Shown here: one piece after another, positions 41,367-50,622 of the stretch
Layout: each line of letters starts with the position of its first letter
Position numbering within the stretch: the stretch's first letter is position 1
Source: Pseudonocardia thermophila
GTDB lineage: Bacteria; Actinomycetota; Actinomycetes; Mycobacteriales; Pseudonocardiaceae
Length of the DNA stretch: 64,000 bases
Direction of reading: 5' to 3'
Assembly (NCBI RefSeq): GCF_900142365.1
Contig: NZ_FRAP01000012.1
Coordinates: forward strand, 62,001 to 126,000
The notes under the pieces: generated by a model
Databases searched by the model: none
Told to the model about the DNA's origin: nothing
What the model saw: only the letters and a program-made list of their open reading frames with translations
Program-made: the position numbers and the translations under genes

Positions 41367-43355
41367 CTACCGTCCCCGGTCGCCGCCTCGTCGAGGATCG
41401 AAGCGGGCGGCGAGCCCCGCGAGCCGCCGCACGACGGGATCCAGCTCGGCCACTCGCAGCAACCGCAGCCCGACCACCGTCAACGGCAGCCAGAGGAGCG
41501 CGCCGACCACCACCTGGATCCACGCCCTGGCCAGCGGGGCGAGGCCCGACATGGGGCCGAGCAGAGCCACGACGCCGCGCGCCGCGAGTGCAGCCAGCGC
41601 CGCGGCGACGAGGGTGCGCCACAGCGTGTTGAGCACCTCGCGGGCGCGCACGCTGCCCAGCCGCCTGCGCAGCAGCACCTGGCCCACCAGGGCGCCGGCG
41701 ATGAACGACACCGCGTTCGCCGCGACCAGGCCCAGCACGACGTCCTTCGGCGGGAGCAGCAGCGGGCAGATCAGCAGCAGCGGTACCTTCACCAGCACGG
41801 TGACCAGCTGGATCAGCGCCGGGATGCGACCGTCGGTGAGCGCGTAGAACACGCGCAGCTGCAGCAGCGTGATCGCGTAGGGCACGAGCCCGAACGCTGA
41901 GCACGCCAGCGCGAGCCCGATCTGCGCGGCTCCCTCGACGCCGGAGGAGCGCCACCCGAACAGGGCCACCCCGATGGCGGGGCCGAACGCGGTGAAAAAC
42001 GCCGCGAGCGGCAGCAGGAACACCGTCGACAGCCGGCTGCCCAGGCTGAGGTCGTCGACGACGTCCCCGGTGCGGCCCTCGGCGGCGGCCCGGCTCATCC
42101 GCGGCATCAGCGCCGTCAGCAGTGACACGCCGAGCACCCCGTACGGGACCTGCAGCAGCAGCCACGAGTTCGCGTACACGACGTACGCACCGCCGTCCGC
42201 CGCCGTCGCCACCTGGGTGGTGACGTTCAGCCCGATCGCGCCGATCAGCACGTACGCGATCGCCCAGAGCGCCAGTCCGCCGGTCGCGGTCATGCGCGAG
42301 TCCCAGCCCCACACCGGGCGGTACCGGAACCCGATCCTGCGCATCGCCGGCAGCAGCACCAGCGTCTGGGCGACGATGCCCAGCGTCGTGCCGATGCCGA
42401 GCACGAGCAGCTTCGCGTCGCCCATGCGGACCGGGTCGAGGCTGATCTCCCCCGGCACCGCCACGTACACCGCCAGGACGACCAGCACCACGATGTTGTT
42501 CAGCACCGGTGCCCAGGCGAACGCGCCGAACGAGCCCTTCGTGTTCAGCAGCGCCCCCATGAGCGCGCCCAGCCCGTAGAACACGATCTGCGGCAGCAGC
42601 AGGTAGGCGAACGCGGTCGCCAGCTCCCTGTTGCCGTCGGACGAGATGTACAGGCTGGTCAGCAGGGGTGCGGCCGCCATCGACAGCGCGGTCGCCACCA
42701 GCAGCGCGGCGCCCGCGAGCGTGAACAGCCGCCTGGTGTATCGCTCGCCGCCGTCCGGGTCCTCGGTCTGCGCCCGCACCAGCAGCGGGATCATCACGCT
42801 GGAGAGCACGCCGCCGATCAGGAACTCGTAGACGATGTTCGGCAGCGTGTTCGAGACCGTGTACGCATCGTTGAGCACGGTCGCGCCGAGCACCGCGAAC
42901 AGCGCGATCTGCCGCAGGAACCCGGTGATGCGGCTCACCAGGTTCGCGATCGCCATCATCCCGCTGGAGCGACCGATAGCGGCGTCGCTGTCCTTGCGCG
43001 GGACCGTCGGCGCGATCTGCAGCGTCGGGAAGATCTCCGTGACCGGCTCGGTGTAGAACCGGCGGATCGGCGCCGTTACCGCCCGGGGATCGGCGTCCGG
43101 GACGGGTCGGGGCGGACGTCTCGGCCCCGGGCCGGGCCGCCACTGCCGAGGGGGCCCGGCAGGCGGTCCGGGGACTGGTCCGGCGGGGGGCCGGGGTCCG
43201 GGTCGCGGTCCTGGACCGGGTCCGGGGGCGGGCCCGGCGGGAGGTCCGGGGGGAGGCCCGGGCCGGGCGGGTGGTCCGGGCCGCCACGGCGGCGCCGGAG
43301 GACGCGACGGGCCACCAGGAGCACCAGGAGCGCGCCCGCCGTCGCCGTCAGCCAT
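41367..43355 (-). CDS. murJ: Lipid II flippase MurJ with proline-rich N-terminal extension
   Basis: The membrane core has about 14 helices and is of the MviN/MurJ family, which flips lipid II across the membrane. It begins near GRSSGMMAIANLVSRITGFLRQIAL and includes LNDAYTVSNTLPNIVYEFLIGG and QVPYGVLGVSLLTALMPRMS. It ends soon after the last helix and lacks the pseudokinase tail found in mycobacteria. The only in-frame start before the core is ATG 43355, which gives a Gly/Pro-rich cytosolic extension of about 110 residues. That start lies inside the DUF6049 gene, a 280-base overlap, without a clear ribosome site; a non-standard start nearer 43070 remains possible. Confidence 0.85.
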   Translation of the reverse strand: MADGDGGRAPGAPGGPSRPPAPPWRPGPPARPGPPPGPPAGPAPGPGPGPRPGPRPPAGPVPGPPAGPPRQWRPGPGPRRPPRPVPDADPRAVTAPIRRFYTEPVTEIFPTLQIAPTVPRKDSDAAIGRSSGMMAIANLVSRITGFLRQIALFAVLGATVLNDAYTVSNTLPNIVYEFLIGGVLSSVMIPLLVRAQTEDPDGGERYTRRLFTLAGAALLVATALSMAAAPLLTSLYISSDGNRELATAFAYLLLPQIVFYGLGALMGALLNTKGSFGAFAWAPVLNNIVVLVVLAVYVAVPGEISLDPVRMGDAKLLVLGIGTTLGIVAQTLVLLPAMRRIGFRYRPVWGWDSRMTATGGLALWAIAYVLIGAIGLNVTTQVATAADGGAYVVYANSWLLLQVPYGVLGVSLLTALMPRMSRAAAEGRTGDVVDDLSLGSRLSTVFLLPLAAFFTAFGPAIGVALFGWRSSGVEGAAQIGLALACSAFGLVPYAITLLQLRVFYALTDGRIPALIQLVTVLVKVPLLLICPLLLPPKDVVLGLVAANAVSFIAGALVGQVLLRRRLGSVRAREVLNTLWRTLVAAALAALAARGVVALLGPMSGLAPLARAWIQVVVGALLWLPLTVVGLRLLRVAELDPVVRRLAGLAARFDPRRGGDRGR

Positions 43356-45520
43356 ACAGTGATGGTGCCGTAGGCGGTCGAGACCACCTTGAGCCGACTC
43401 GCCGCACCCAGCTGTCCACCCCCCGGTGTGATGACCCGCGTCACCACCGTGAACTGCCCGGATCGGGTGACCTTGGCGTTCACCGAGAGCTGCCGCCGGC
43501 CCAGCGGCGGGATGCTCTGCTCGGCGATCGGGGCCACCTGCAGACCCGGTGTGGGGGACACCTCGATCCGCACCCGCACCGGCACCGGCAGCCCGTTGAC
43601 GATCGTGATCGGCAGCGGCGCGTCGGAGGTGCCGAGCGAGAACGGGATGGTCGGCTCCACGACGGCGACCAGGCCGCGCAGCGCTTCCACCCGGTCGTCC
43701 TGCAGCCCGGCGAAGGTCTCCGCGGCACCCGGCGAGCCGCGCAGCGCCGCCGACAGCGGGCGCACCAGGCCGCGCCGGACCGGCGTGAACGCCTGCTCGG
43801 GGCCGACGCCGACGGTGCCGGGATCCGGCTCCTCCGCCGCCGTGACGAGATCGGCCAGCGCAGCACCCGTCCGGCGGACCTGCTCGACGACCGCGCCCGG
43901 GATCTCCCGGGCACCGACCGGGGTCGGGTACACGAGCGCGCGCTGCGGCGCGTCCTGGTCCGGTCCCGAACGCAGCACGTCCACCGGGTTGCGCGGGGTC
44001 AGCTCGCCCCGCGAGATCAGCTCGGACACGGCCGACAGCAGCGCCCGGGCGCCGGTCCCCTCCACCCCCCACTCGCGGGGCGGCGCCAGCACCATCGGAT
44101 CGCCGGACGCGGCAGCGCGGTCCGCCTCGGCTGCGCGGAAGGCCAGCGCGCCGATCGTGTCCTGGGTCGACAGCGGTGTGCTCGTGCCGCTCGGCGTCGT
44201 CGTCGCCGCCGCTCCGCCGATCGCCACTCCCGAGACCTGACGCGTCGACGCCTGCCCGGCCGCCGTCAGCAGGGGATCGGACAGCAGCGCGTAGAGCGGC
44301 GAGCCGGCGATCGTGACCATGCCCCGGCTCCGCCGGAGCCGGCCCTGCTCGACCGCGTCCGCCGAGAGGATCAACGCCTGATCGCCCGCCTCGACGATCG
44401 GGGCCAGCGTCGGCTCGTCCACCGCGCCGTCGGCCGGCCAGGTGACCGGGGGCAGCGCTGAGAGACCGAGCAGCTCCTGATCGGTCAGCAGGTCACGCGC
44501 GTCCCGGATCGTCTGGGTGGCCACCGCCCCCAGCCCGCCGCGGGTCAGCGCGACCAGGTCGGCGTCAGCGTAGGGCAGCGCCACCGTGCAGCCGGCCTTG
44601 GCGACCGACGCCAGCATGTCCAGCCACTTCCCGGCGGCGTCCGCGCCGGTCCCAGCCGCTGCCGAGCCGTCCGGTTGCAGCACCTCGTAGCCGTCGCGCA
44701 TCGCGGCCGCCGTCTCGACCAGCGCCGGATCGATCGCCAGGCACGTCGCCGCCCGCACCGGCGAACCCGCCGGCGCCTCCTGGGCGACCGCGGTGACCAG
44801 CCCGTGCAGCCGCCCGCCCGACGCGAACGACGCCGCCAGCGCGTCGTCGGCGAGCAGCGTCTTCTGACCCGGCACCGTCGCCAGCCGGTGCGGCCGATCG
44901 CTGATCGGGTAGAGCATCGAGAACGGCACCGCCGATCCCGTCGAGCGGGGGCTCACGCCCGCGCTGCGGCCGTCCGGCGGCAGCGAATGCACGGGGAGCA
45001 GCATCCGCACCGCCGCCACTCGGGCCAGCTGGCCGCGCGTCGGGACGCCGTTGACGTTCACGAGGATCTCGTGCACCCCGGTCTGACCGAGCGCCAGCCC
45101 CTCCGCAGGCGAACCGCGCAGCGGCACCGACAACCGGAACGGGATCGACTCCCCCGGCGCCAGCTCGTCCGCGATCGGCTGGAACTGCGGCGTCACCGCG
45201 TCCGCCGCGGCGTTGCCCTCCAGCGCGTCGCGCAGCGCCCCCTCCGTGGTGATCGGGTTGCCGCGCTGCACCCGCGCCCGCAGCTGCTCCACCGGCTGGT
45301 CACCGGTGTTCGTCAGCGTGCCGATGATCGTGAGCGTGTCCGGGCCGGTCGCCGTCACGATCCGCGGCGACATGTCCGTCAGGTCCAGGCGCAACGACAC
45401 GCCCGAAACCCGGTCGACCGCAGGTTCGGCGGCAGCCGCGGCACCGGTTCCCCCGAGCGGGCCGATCAAGCCCGCAAGCAGCAGCACCGCGGTCGCGACC
45501 AGGGCCGCGACCGGTTTCAC
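43076..45520 (-). CDS. DUF6049 family secreted, membrane-anchored protein
   Basis: The 814-residue protein has a signal peptide ([21 protein letters not shown], cleavage near AAAAAEP) and a large extracytoplasmic part of several immunoglobulin-like or glycosidase-like domains. One C-terminal membrane segment ([22 protein letters not shown]) and a Pro-rich cytosolic tail follow. It matches the conserved actinobacterial protein encoded before murJ (the Rv3909 position), whose function is unknown. GTG 45520 has GGAGGACT upstream and overlaps the Nudix stop by 4 bases. The tail-coding region overlaps the presumed murJ start. Confidence 0.85.
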   Translation of the reverse strand: MKPVAALVATAVLLLAGLIGPLGGTGAAAAAEPAVDRVSGVSLRLDLTDMSPRIVTATGPDTLTIIGTLTNTGDQPVEQLRARVQRGNPITTEGALRDALEGNAAADAVTPQFQPIADELAPGESIPFRLSVPLRGSPAEGLALGQTGVHEILVNVNGVPTRGQLARVAAVRMLLPVHSLPPDGRSAGVSPRSTGSAVPFSMLYPISDRPHRLATVPGQKTLLADDALAASFASGGRLHGLVTAVAQEAPAGSPVRAATCLAIDPALVETAAAMRDGYEVLQPDGSAAAGTGADAAGKWLDMLASVAKAGCTVALPYADADLVALTRGGLGAVATQTIRDARDLLTDQELLGLSALPPVTWPADGAVDEPTLAPIVEAGDQALILSADAVEQGRLRRSRGMVTIAGSPLYALLSDPLLTAAGQASTRQVSGVAIGGAAATTTPSGTSTPLSTQDTIGALAFRAAEADRAAASGDPMVLAPPREWGVEGTGARALLSAVSELISRGELTPRNPVDVLRSGPDQDAPQRALVYPTPVGAREIPGAVVEQVRRTGAALADLVTAAEEPDPGTVGVGPEQAFTPVRRGLVRPLSAALRGSPGAAETFAGLQDDRVEALRGLVAVVEPTIPFSLGTSDAPLPITIVNGLPVPVRVRIEVSPTPGLQVAPIAEQSIPPLGRRQLSVNAKVTRSGQFTVVTRVITPGGGQLGAASRLKVVSTAYGTITVWLTATAGALLVLLVARRVLRRRRGGPDHPPGPGLPPDLPPGPPPDPVQDRDPDPGPPPDQSPDRLPGPLGSGGPARGRDVRPDPSRTPIPGR

Positions 45521-46011
45521 GCGGAGTCCTCCAGAAGTTCGGTGGCGCGGCGGATCAGCCGCCGCTCGTCGGCGTACGCCAGCCGGCTCTCCAGCTGGTC
45601 CAGTGGCACCCACGCCACCTCGGCCACCTCGACGTCGTCGTCGCACAGCTCCCCGCCCAACGCGCGCAGCAGGAAGTGGTGCACGGTCTTGTGCACCCGG
45701 CGGTCCTCGGCGACGAACCAGAAATCGATGGTGCCCAGCGGCGCGACCACGGCGCCGATGATGCCCGTCTCCTCCTCGACCTCGCGCACCGCCGCCTCCT
45801 CGGCCGTCTCACCGGCCTCGATGTGGCCCTTGGGCAACGACCACAGAAGGCGCCCACGACGATCGAGCCGGCCGATCACAGCGGCGGCGCCAGAGCTGTG
45901 ATCGACGACGAGTCCCCCCGCGGACGTCTCGTCCACGGTGCGTAGCCGTCTCCGGCGGTCGTGGGATCGGCCCGCGCGACGCCCACCCGAGCGACTGCGC
46001 GAGGTCGACAT
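45517..46011 (-). CDS. Nudix hydrolase (MutT4-like)
   Basis: The 164-residue protein carries a full Nudix box, G-H-I-E-A-G-E through E-E-E-T-G-I (residues 62-84), in the context LLWSLPKGH. An Arg-rich N-terminus of about 25 residues precedes the domain. The family cleaves nucleoside diphosphate-linked compounds, and the mycobacterial gene in this place is called mutT4; the substrate is not shown by sequence. It heads the DUF6049-murJ-pseudokinase run and is the last backbone gene before the catabolic island. Confidence 0.9.
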   Translation of the reverse strand: MSTSRSRSGGRRAGRSHDRRRRLRTVDETSAGGLVVDHSSGAAAVIGRLDRRGRLLWSLPKGHIEAGETAEEAAVREVEEETGIIGAVVAPLGTIDFWFVAEDRRVHKTVHHFLLRALGGELCDDDVEVAEVAWVPLDQLESRLAYADERRLIRRATELLEDSA

Positions 46012-46405
46012 GACTAGATGGTAGCTGTGTTTGATTGCCTCCTGCTCCTTCGTCGCAGGAGCTGGGTGGTCGCCTCGCGGAGGTCTCGGTCAGGTGCGGT
46101 CAGAGCGCGGGATCCGGCCTTCGGCTGGCTGGAGGGTTCGGTGCCGGGGGCGCGAGCCGTGCGTTCGGTGCGGCGAGTCGCGCAGCTGGCACGGCGAGTC
46201 CTGCGTTCGGTCTGGAGCGTGCGGCACACGAAGCGGAGCCCCGGCACCCTGCCGGGGCTCCGCTCGCTCGGGGGTTCGTCGGTCGGCGGCCGTGGTCACA
46301 GCTCCGGCGTCGGTGCCGACCGCGAGCGAGGGCCATCAGGTAGAAGAGGTCACCTGCGGTCCAGCCACCCTCGAGCTGCCATGACCACCACCCGGGGAGC
46401 GGTCG
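46012..46405. repeat. Intergenic gap with repeated CGAGTCGCGCGTTCGG-like 16-mers
   Basis: This 394-base gap has no supported gene. It contains three near-copies of a 16-base motif: CGAGCCGTGCGTTCGG at 46153-46168, CGAGTCGCGCAGCTGG at 46174-46189 and CGAGTCCTGCGTTCGG at 46195-46210. Related copies occur at 24451, 24491, 24731, 60206 and 60275. The Nudix promoter must also be here. Confidence 0.55.
46232..46264. terminator. Strong hairpin at the end of the catabolic operon
   Basis: A perfect 15-bp stem (46232-46246 with 46250-46264) with a CCC loop lies about 140 bases beyond the last gene of the minus-strand catabolic operon. It probably ends that transcript before it reaches the Nudix gene. 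Confidence 0.75.
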
Positions 46406-47155
46406 TCAGGTCATCCGGGCGAGCAGGCCGCCGTCGGCGAGCAGGGTCTGCCCGGTGATGAAGCTCGCGGCGTCGCTGACCAGGAACAGCAGGATCTTCG
46501 CGATCTCCTCCGGCTGCGCGGCGCGGCCGAGCAGGCAGCGGTCCACCTCGGCGCGGACGGTCTCCGACCAGGTATCGGCCATGTCGGTGAGGACGAAGCC
46601 GGGAGCGACGCAGTTCACCGTGATCGCCGGCGCCAGCTCGCGGGCGTAGGTGGTGGTGAGGTTCTCCACCGCGGCCTTGGCCGCGCTGTACGCCGCGACC
46701 TCCGGTGAGGAGAGCGGGTCCTGCCCGCGGATCGAGGACACGGTCACGATCCGGCCGTGGCCGCGGCGCTGCATCGCGGGGGCGACCGCGCGGATGAAGT
46801 GGGCCGGGCCGAGGACGTTCGCGGCGAACTGGTCGAGCCAACCGCCGGTGTCGCCCCCGCAGGCCGGGGTGGCCGCGACCGCCCCCAGTGCGCAGACGAG
46901 GCCGTCCGGGACGATCCCGTCGGCGAGCAGGCCCTCGACGGCGGCGGTCACAGCCGCCTCGTCGCGTCCGTCGCAGGTGATCGTGCGGGCCGACAGCTCC
47001 TGCGCGAGCTCGTCGAGGCGCGGGCCGGGCCGGCTGCCGTGCAGGACGACCTTCGCGCCCGCGTCGACGGCGAGGCGGGCGGTCGCGGCACCGATGCCGC
47101 GGGAGGAACCGGCGATGAGCAGGGTCTTGCCGGACAGGCCGAGCAGATCGGTCAT
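46406..47155 (-). CDS. Short-chain dehydrogenase/reductase (last gene of catabolic operon)
   Basis: The 249-residue SDR has the cofactor motif GSSRGIG (about 16-22), a catalytic serine in VTVSSIRGQ, the pair YSAAK (about 153-157) and the C-terminal SFITGQTLLADGG. It would oxidise or reduce a hydroxyl or keto group with NAD(P)H; in this operon oxidation of a 3-hydroxyacyl-CoA is plausible. The ATG 47155 is 29 bases after the MaoC stop. It resembles the other operon SDR at 54714 only at family level. Confidence 0.9.
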   Translation of the reverse strand: MTDLLGLSGKTLLIAGSSRGIGAATARLAVDAGAKVVLHGSRPGPRLDELAQELSARTITCDGRDEAAVTAAVEGLLADGIVPDGLVCALGAVAATPACGGDTGGWLDQFAANVLGPAHFIRAVAPAMQRRGHGRIVTVSSIRGQDPLSSPEVAAYSAAKAAVENLTTTYARELAPAITVNCVAPGFVLTDMADTWSETVRAEVDRCLLGRAAQPEEIAKILLFLVSDAASFITGQTLLADGGLLARMT

Positions 47156-47184
47156 CAGTGCGCACCTTTCGGATCGGGAGGGGG

Positions 47185-47604
47185 TCAGGAGTCCGCGACC
47201 ACGGCGAGGATGTGCGTCGCGACCAGGCACGTCGTTCCGTCCTGGGTGGCACCGCGCACCGCCGCGCGGACTCGGCGGCGCTCCTCGTCGATCGACTCGA
47301 CGGTGTAGTCGATCGTGACGGTGTCGCCGATGCGGACCGGGCCGGTGAAGCGGACCCGGTCGTACCCGGCGGAGACGGTGGTGCCGGGGATGCGGCCGGC
47401 CAGGATCGTCGATGCGGTGGACGCGAGCCCCAGGACGAGCACACCGTGCGCGATCCGGGTGCCGTACGGGGTGGTCCGCATGTACTCCTCGTCGACGTGG
47501 TTCGGCGCGAAGTCGCCGGTGATCCCGGCGAACAGGCCGACGTCGGACTCGGTGACGGTCTTGCGGAACCGGACGGTCTCGCCGACCGAGACGCCGAGGC
47601 TCAT
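47185..47604 (-). CDS. MaoC-like (R)-specific enoyl-CoA hydratase
   Basis: The 139-residue hot-dog fold protein has the hydratase-2 motif with Asp31 and His36 in TGDFAPNHVDEEY, followed by TRIAHGVLVLGL. It adds water to an enoyl-CoA. Its ATG overlaps the stop of the enoyl-CoA hydratase gene. Having both a crotonase and a MaoC hydratase suggests either two hydration steps or opposite stereochemistry. Confidence 0.9.
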   Translation of the reverse strand: MSLGVSVGETVRFRKTVTESDVGLFAGITGDFAPNHVDEEYMRTTPYGTRIAHGVLVLGLASTASTILAGRIPGTTVSAGYDRVRFTGPVRIGDTVTIDYTVESIDEERRRVRAAVRGATQDGTTCLVATHILAVVADS

Positions 47605-48338
47605 CGCGTGCCTCCGCGGGCGGCGGTGACGGCGCGGACCTCGACGGACTCCACGGTCGCGGCGGCGGCGAGCCGTTCGACGAGATCGACGGCGGGTCGC
47701 ACCGGGTCGGCGAGGGCGGCCAGCGCGAGCCGGACGGCGACCGGTGGCCTGCCCGCCAGCTCGTCGGCGATCGCCCTGGCGGCCGCGACCGGGTCCGGGG
47801 CGACCCGGTCGACGAGCCCCCAGTCCAGCGCCGTCGCGCCGGTGACCCGTTCGCCGAGCACCAGCAGCCGCCGCGCCCGCTGGGTACCGACGAGGGCGGG
47901 CAGCCGGCTCAGCCCGGACCAGCCCGGCAGCGTGCCGATCTCGATCTCCGGCATGCCGAGGACGGCGTCGGGGGCGGCGACCCGGAAGGTCGTCGTCGCC
48001 GCCAGCTCCAGCCCGCCGCCCAGGGCGTGCCCGGCGACGGCCGCCACCGTCGGGACGGGCAGGGCGGCGAGCCGGGCGAAAGCGCGCTGGCCCGCCGGCG
48101 TCCACTCCTCAACGGCCGCCCGCGGATCGACCTGCGCGAACTCGGCCAGGTCGGCCCCCGCGCAGAACGACGGGCCCTCTCCGCGCAGAACGACGGCCCG
48201 CACGTCCGGGTCCTCGGCGAGCCGATCGGCGCACCGGCCGAGCTGCGCCAGCATCTGCGTGGTGAGGGCGTTGCGCCGGGCCGGCCGAGCCAGCACCAGC
48301 TCGGCGACCGGGCCGAGGCGCTCCAGCCGCACGGTCAC
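47601..48338 (-). CDS. Enoyl-CoA hydratase/isomerase (crotonase family)
   Basis: The 245-residue crotonase-fold protein has the oxyanion segments EGPSFCAGADLAEF and AVAGHALGGGLELAA, then MPEIEIGTLPGWSGLSRLP. The second catalytic position is Gly or Pro rather than a clear Glu, so the exact reaction (hydration, isomerisation or ring chemistry) is open. GTG 48338 behind GGAGGCG overlaps the DUF993 stop by 4 bases. It acts in the cytoplasm on CoA thioesters made by the upstream genes. Confidence 0.88.
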   Translation of the reverse strand: MTVRLERLGPVAELVLARPARRNALTTQMLAQLGRCADRLAEDPDVRAVVLRGEGPSFCAGADLAEFAQVDPRAAVEEWTPAGQRAFARLAALPVPTVAAVAGHALGGGLELAATTTFRVAAPDAVLGMPEIEIGTLPGWSGLSRLPALVGTQRARRLLVLGERVTGATALDWGLVDRVAPDPVAAARAIADELAGRPPVAVRLALAALADPVRPAVDLVERLAAAATVESVEVRAVTAARGGTR

Positions 48339-49507
48339 GACGCCTCCAGCCCGTGCAGGGCGAGTACGCCGCGGACCCGGTGCGCGGCCAGCTCGGGATC
48401 GTCGAAGTACCCGATCGCGTTCGCCGCTTCGTAGACCCGGAGCAAGTGATCGAGGCTGCGTGCCGACTCCCGCCCGCCGATCATGCGGAAGTGCGGCTGC
48501 TGCCCGGCCAGGTACGCCAGCCAGACGATGCCCGTCTTGTAGTGCTGGGTCGGCGCGGTGAACAGCAGCCGCGCCAGCTGCTGGGTCGGGCCGAGGACCT
48601 CGCGGAAGCCCGCGGTGTCCCCGCGCTCCAACCGGTGCAGTGCCGCGGCGGCGTAGCGGGGGACGGCGGCGAACGCGCCGAGCAGCGCGTCGCTGTGCCG
48701 CCCCGCCTCGTCGTCGACCATCAGGTCGACGTAGTTGAAGTCGTCCCCGGTGAACATGCGGACGCCGGCGGGCAGCCGAGCCCGCAGCGCCCGCTCGGCG
48801 GCCGCGTCGAGCAGGCTCAGCTTGATCCCCGCGACGACCGGCGCGTGCCGGCCGATCAGGTCCAGCACGGTCTCCGCAGCGCGGCCGGGATCGGTGCTGC
48901 CCCAGTAGCCGCGCAGCGCCGGGTCGAACACCTCCCCCAGCCAGTGCAGCACCACCGGCCGTCGCGCGGCTGCGAGCACCGCGTCGTAGACGGCGAGGTA
49001 GTCCTCCGGCCGGGTGGCGGAGGCCGCGAGCTGCCGGCTCGCCATGACGACGGCGGTGCCGCCGCGGTCCTCGACGAACGCGAGCTGCTCCAGGTACGCC
49101 TCGGTGACGGCGGGGAGCGCCGCCGGGCCGGGCGGGAGCTGGTCGGTGGCGATCCCGACCACCGTCTCCCCACCCGCCTCGGCGAGGGTGCGGTCGATCA
49201 GGGTCCTGGCCTCGGTCCAGCCCAGCCCGCTGCCGCGCTGGGCGGTGTCCATGGCCTCGGCGACGCCGAGCCCGAGTCGCCACATCCGCCGCCGCACGGC
49301 GAGCGTGGCCTCCCAGTCGATCGCCGCCTCCGCGGTCGACGCCCGCCAGGGATCGGCGACGACGTGGACGGCCGCGTAGACCTTCCGGCACGAGACGGGC
49401 TCGGCGGTGTGCGGGTGCCCGGCGGGTTCACCGAGCGGGACGGTGGCGGCGGTGCCGTCCGGTCGGGGTAACCGGACGGCACCGCGCGTCGGCTGCGCGA
49501 CGGTCAT
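48335..49507 (-). CDS. DUF993 family protein, aldolase-like TIM barrel
   Basis: The 390-residue protein belongs to DUF993, a group related to dihydrodipicolinate synthase-type class I aldolases. Visible landmarks are WEATLAVRRRMWRLGLGVAEAMDTAQRG, VLHWLGEVFDPALRGYWG, AGIKLSLLD with a possible Schiff-base lysine, and MFTGDDFNYVDLM. No reaction has been firmly assigned to the family as far as I know. Between an alcohol dehydrogenase and a crotonase it may carry out a carbon-carbon cleavage, which would explain the absence of a thiolase. It lies 2 bases after the alcohol dehydrogenase stop. Confidence 0.85.
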   Translation of the reverse strand: MTVAQPTRGAVRLPRPDGTAATVPLGEPAGHPHTAEPVSCRKVYAAVHVVADPWRASTAEAAIDWEATLAVRRRMWRLGLGVAEAMDTAQRGSGLGWTEARTLIDRTLAEAGGETVVGIATDQLPPGPAALPAVTEAYLEQLAFVEDRGGTAVVMASRQLAASATRPEDYLAVYDAVLAAARRPVVLHWLGEVFDPALRGYWGSTDPGRAAETVLDLIGRHAPVVAGIKLSLLDAAAERALRARLPAGVRMFTGDDFNYVDLMVDDEAGRHSDALLGAFAAVPRYAAAALHRLERGDTAGFREVLGPTQQLARLLFTAPTQHYKTGIVWLAYLAGQQPHFRMIGGRESARSLDHLLRVYEAANAIGYFDDPELAAHRVRGVLALHGLEAS

Positions 49508-49509
49508 CG

Positions 49510-50622
49510 TCAGTGCTCGTGCACCAGGACGCCGCGCAGGTTGCGGCCCGCGTGCATGTCCTCGTAGGCCTCGTTGACCTGCTCCACCGTGTAGGTGCGG
49601 GTGACCAGGTCGGCGAGGTTGAGGTGCCCCGACTTGTAGTACGACAGCAGCTTCGGGATGTCGTGGCTCGGGTTGGAGTTGCCGAAGAGCACCCCGCGCA
49701 GCGTCTTGGCGTACACCACCAGCTCCAGCGGGTTGACCTCGATGCCCGGCTCGTGCGACCCGATCGACACGACGGCGCAGCGGCCTTCCTTGCGGATCGC
49801 GGAGAAGGCTTCGCCGATGATCGCGCCGTCGACCCGGCCCACGGTGACGATCGCCGCGTCGGCGCCCTGGCCGTTGGTGACCGAGTGCACGAACGGCATC
49901 GCCTCGGCGATCGAGCTGAACGCGTGGGTGGCGCCGAACCGCAGCGCCGACTCCCGCTTGAACTCCACCGGGTCGACGGCGACGATGTGCATCGCGCCGG
50001 CGTGCCTGGCGCCCTGCACCGCGTTGATCCCGACGCCGCCGACGCCCATCACGATCACGGTCTCGCGGGGCCGCACGGCCGCGCCGTTGACCGCGGCGCC
50101 CCAGCCCGTGGTGACTCCGCAGGCGACCAGGCAGGCGATCTCGAACGGGATGTCGTCGTCGATCTTGACGCACTGCTCCTGGCTGGTCACCAGGTAGTTG
50201 GCGAACGTCCCGAGGCGCTGCATGGCACCGCACGGGGTGCCGTCGGAGAAGAAGAACCGCGGCGTGCCGTCGAGCATGAACCCGGTCTGCACGTCCCGGC
50301 CGTTGTCGCAGATGTACTGCATGCCCTGAGCGCACCAGGTGCACGTGCCGCACATCGGCAGGTAGGCGGTGGCGACGTGGTCACCGACCTGCACCCGGGT
50401 GACGCCGGGGCCGACGGCGTCGATGATGCCGGCGCCCTCGTGCCCGCCGACGAACGGCAGGTCGACCACGGAGTCACCGGTGACGATGTGGTCGTCGGAG
50501 TGGCACAGGCCGGAGGCCATGACCTTGATCCGGACTTCACCCGGGCCCGGATCGGCCAGTTCGAGGGTCTCGGCCGTCCACTTGTCGCCGACCGCCCGCA
50601 CGACTGCTCCACGAACCTGCAT
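49510..50622 (-). CDS. Zinc-dependent, NDMA-type alcohol dehydrogenase
   Basis: This 370-residue medium-chain dehydrogenase has catalytic zinc ligands Cys40 (SGLCHSDDH) and His61 (GGHEGAG), structural zinc cysteines 91, 94, 97 and 105, and the cofactor loop MGVGGVGINAVQGARHAGA. The pattern matches actinobacterial NDMA-dependent alcohol dehydrogenases, which keep their nicotinamide cofactor tightly bound and need another electron acceptor. It should oxidise the alcohol group of the imported substrate to an aldehyde. ATG 50622 shares one base with the upstream stop (TGATG) and follows GGGAG. Confidence 0.9.
   Translation of the reverse strand: MQVRGAVVRAVGDKWTAETLELADPGPGEVRIKVMASGLCHSDDHIVTGDSVVDLPFVGGHEGAGIIDAVGPGVTRVQVGDHVATAYLPMCGTCTWCAQGMQYICDNGRDVQTGFMLDGTPRFFFSDGTPCGAMQRLGTFANYLVTSQEQCVKIDDDIPFEIACLVACGVTTGWGAAVNGAAVRPRETVIVMGVGGVGINAVQGARHAGAMHIVAVDPVEFKRESALRFGATHAFSSIAEAMPFVHSVTNGQGADAAIVTVGRVDGAIIGEAFSAIRKEGRCAVVSIGSHEPGIEVNPLELVVYAKTLRGVLFGNSNPSHDIPKLLSYYKSGHLNLADLVTRTYTVEQVNEAYEDMHAGRNLRGVLVHEH

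Noticed and set aside
39604-43287. A single 1227-residue minus-strand protein
   Set aside because: The part before GTG 41325 is a shadow of murJ in another frame; the real kinase-like protein begins at 41325 behind GGAGGCGG.
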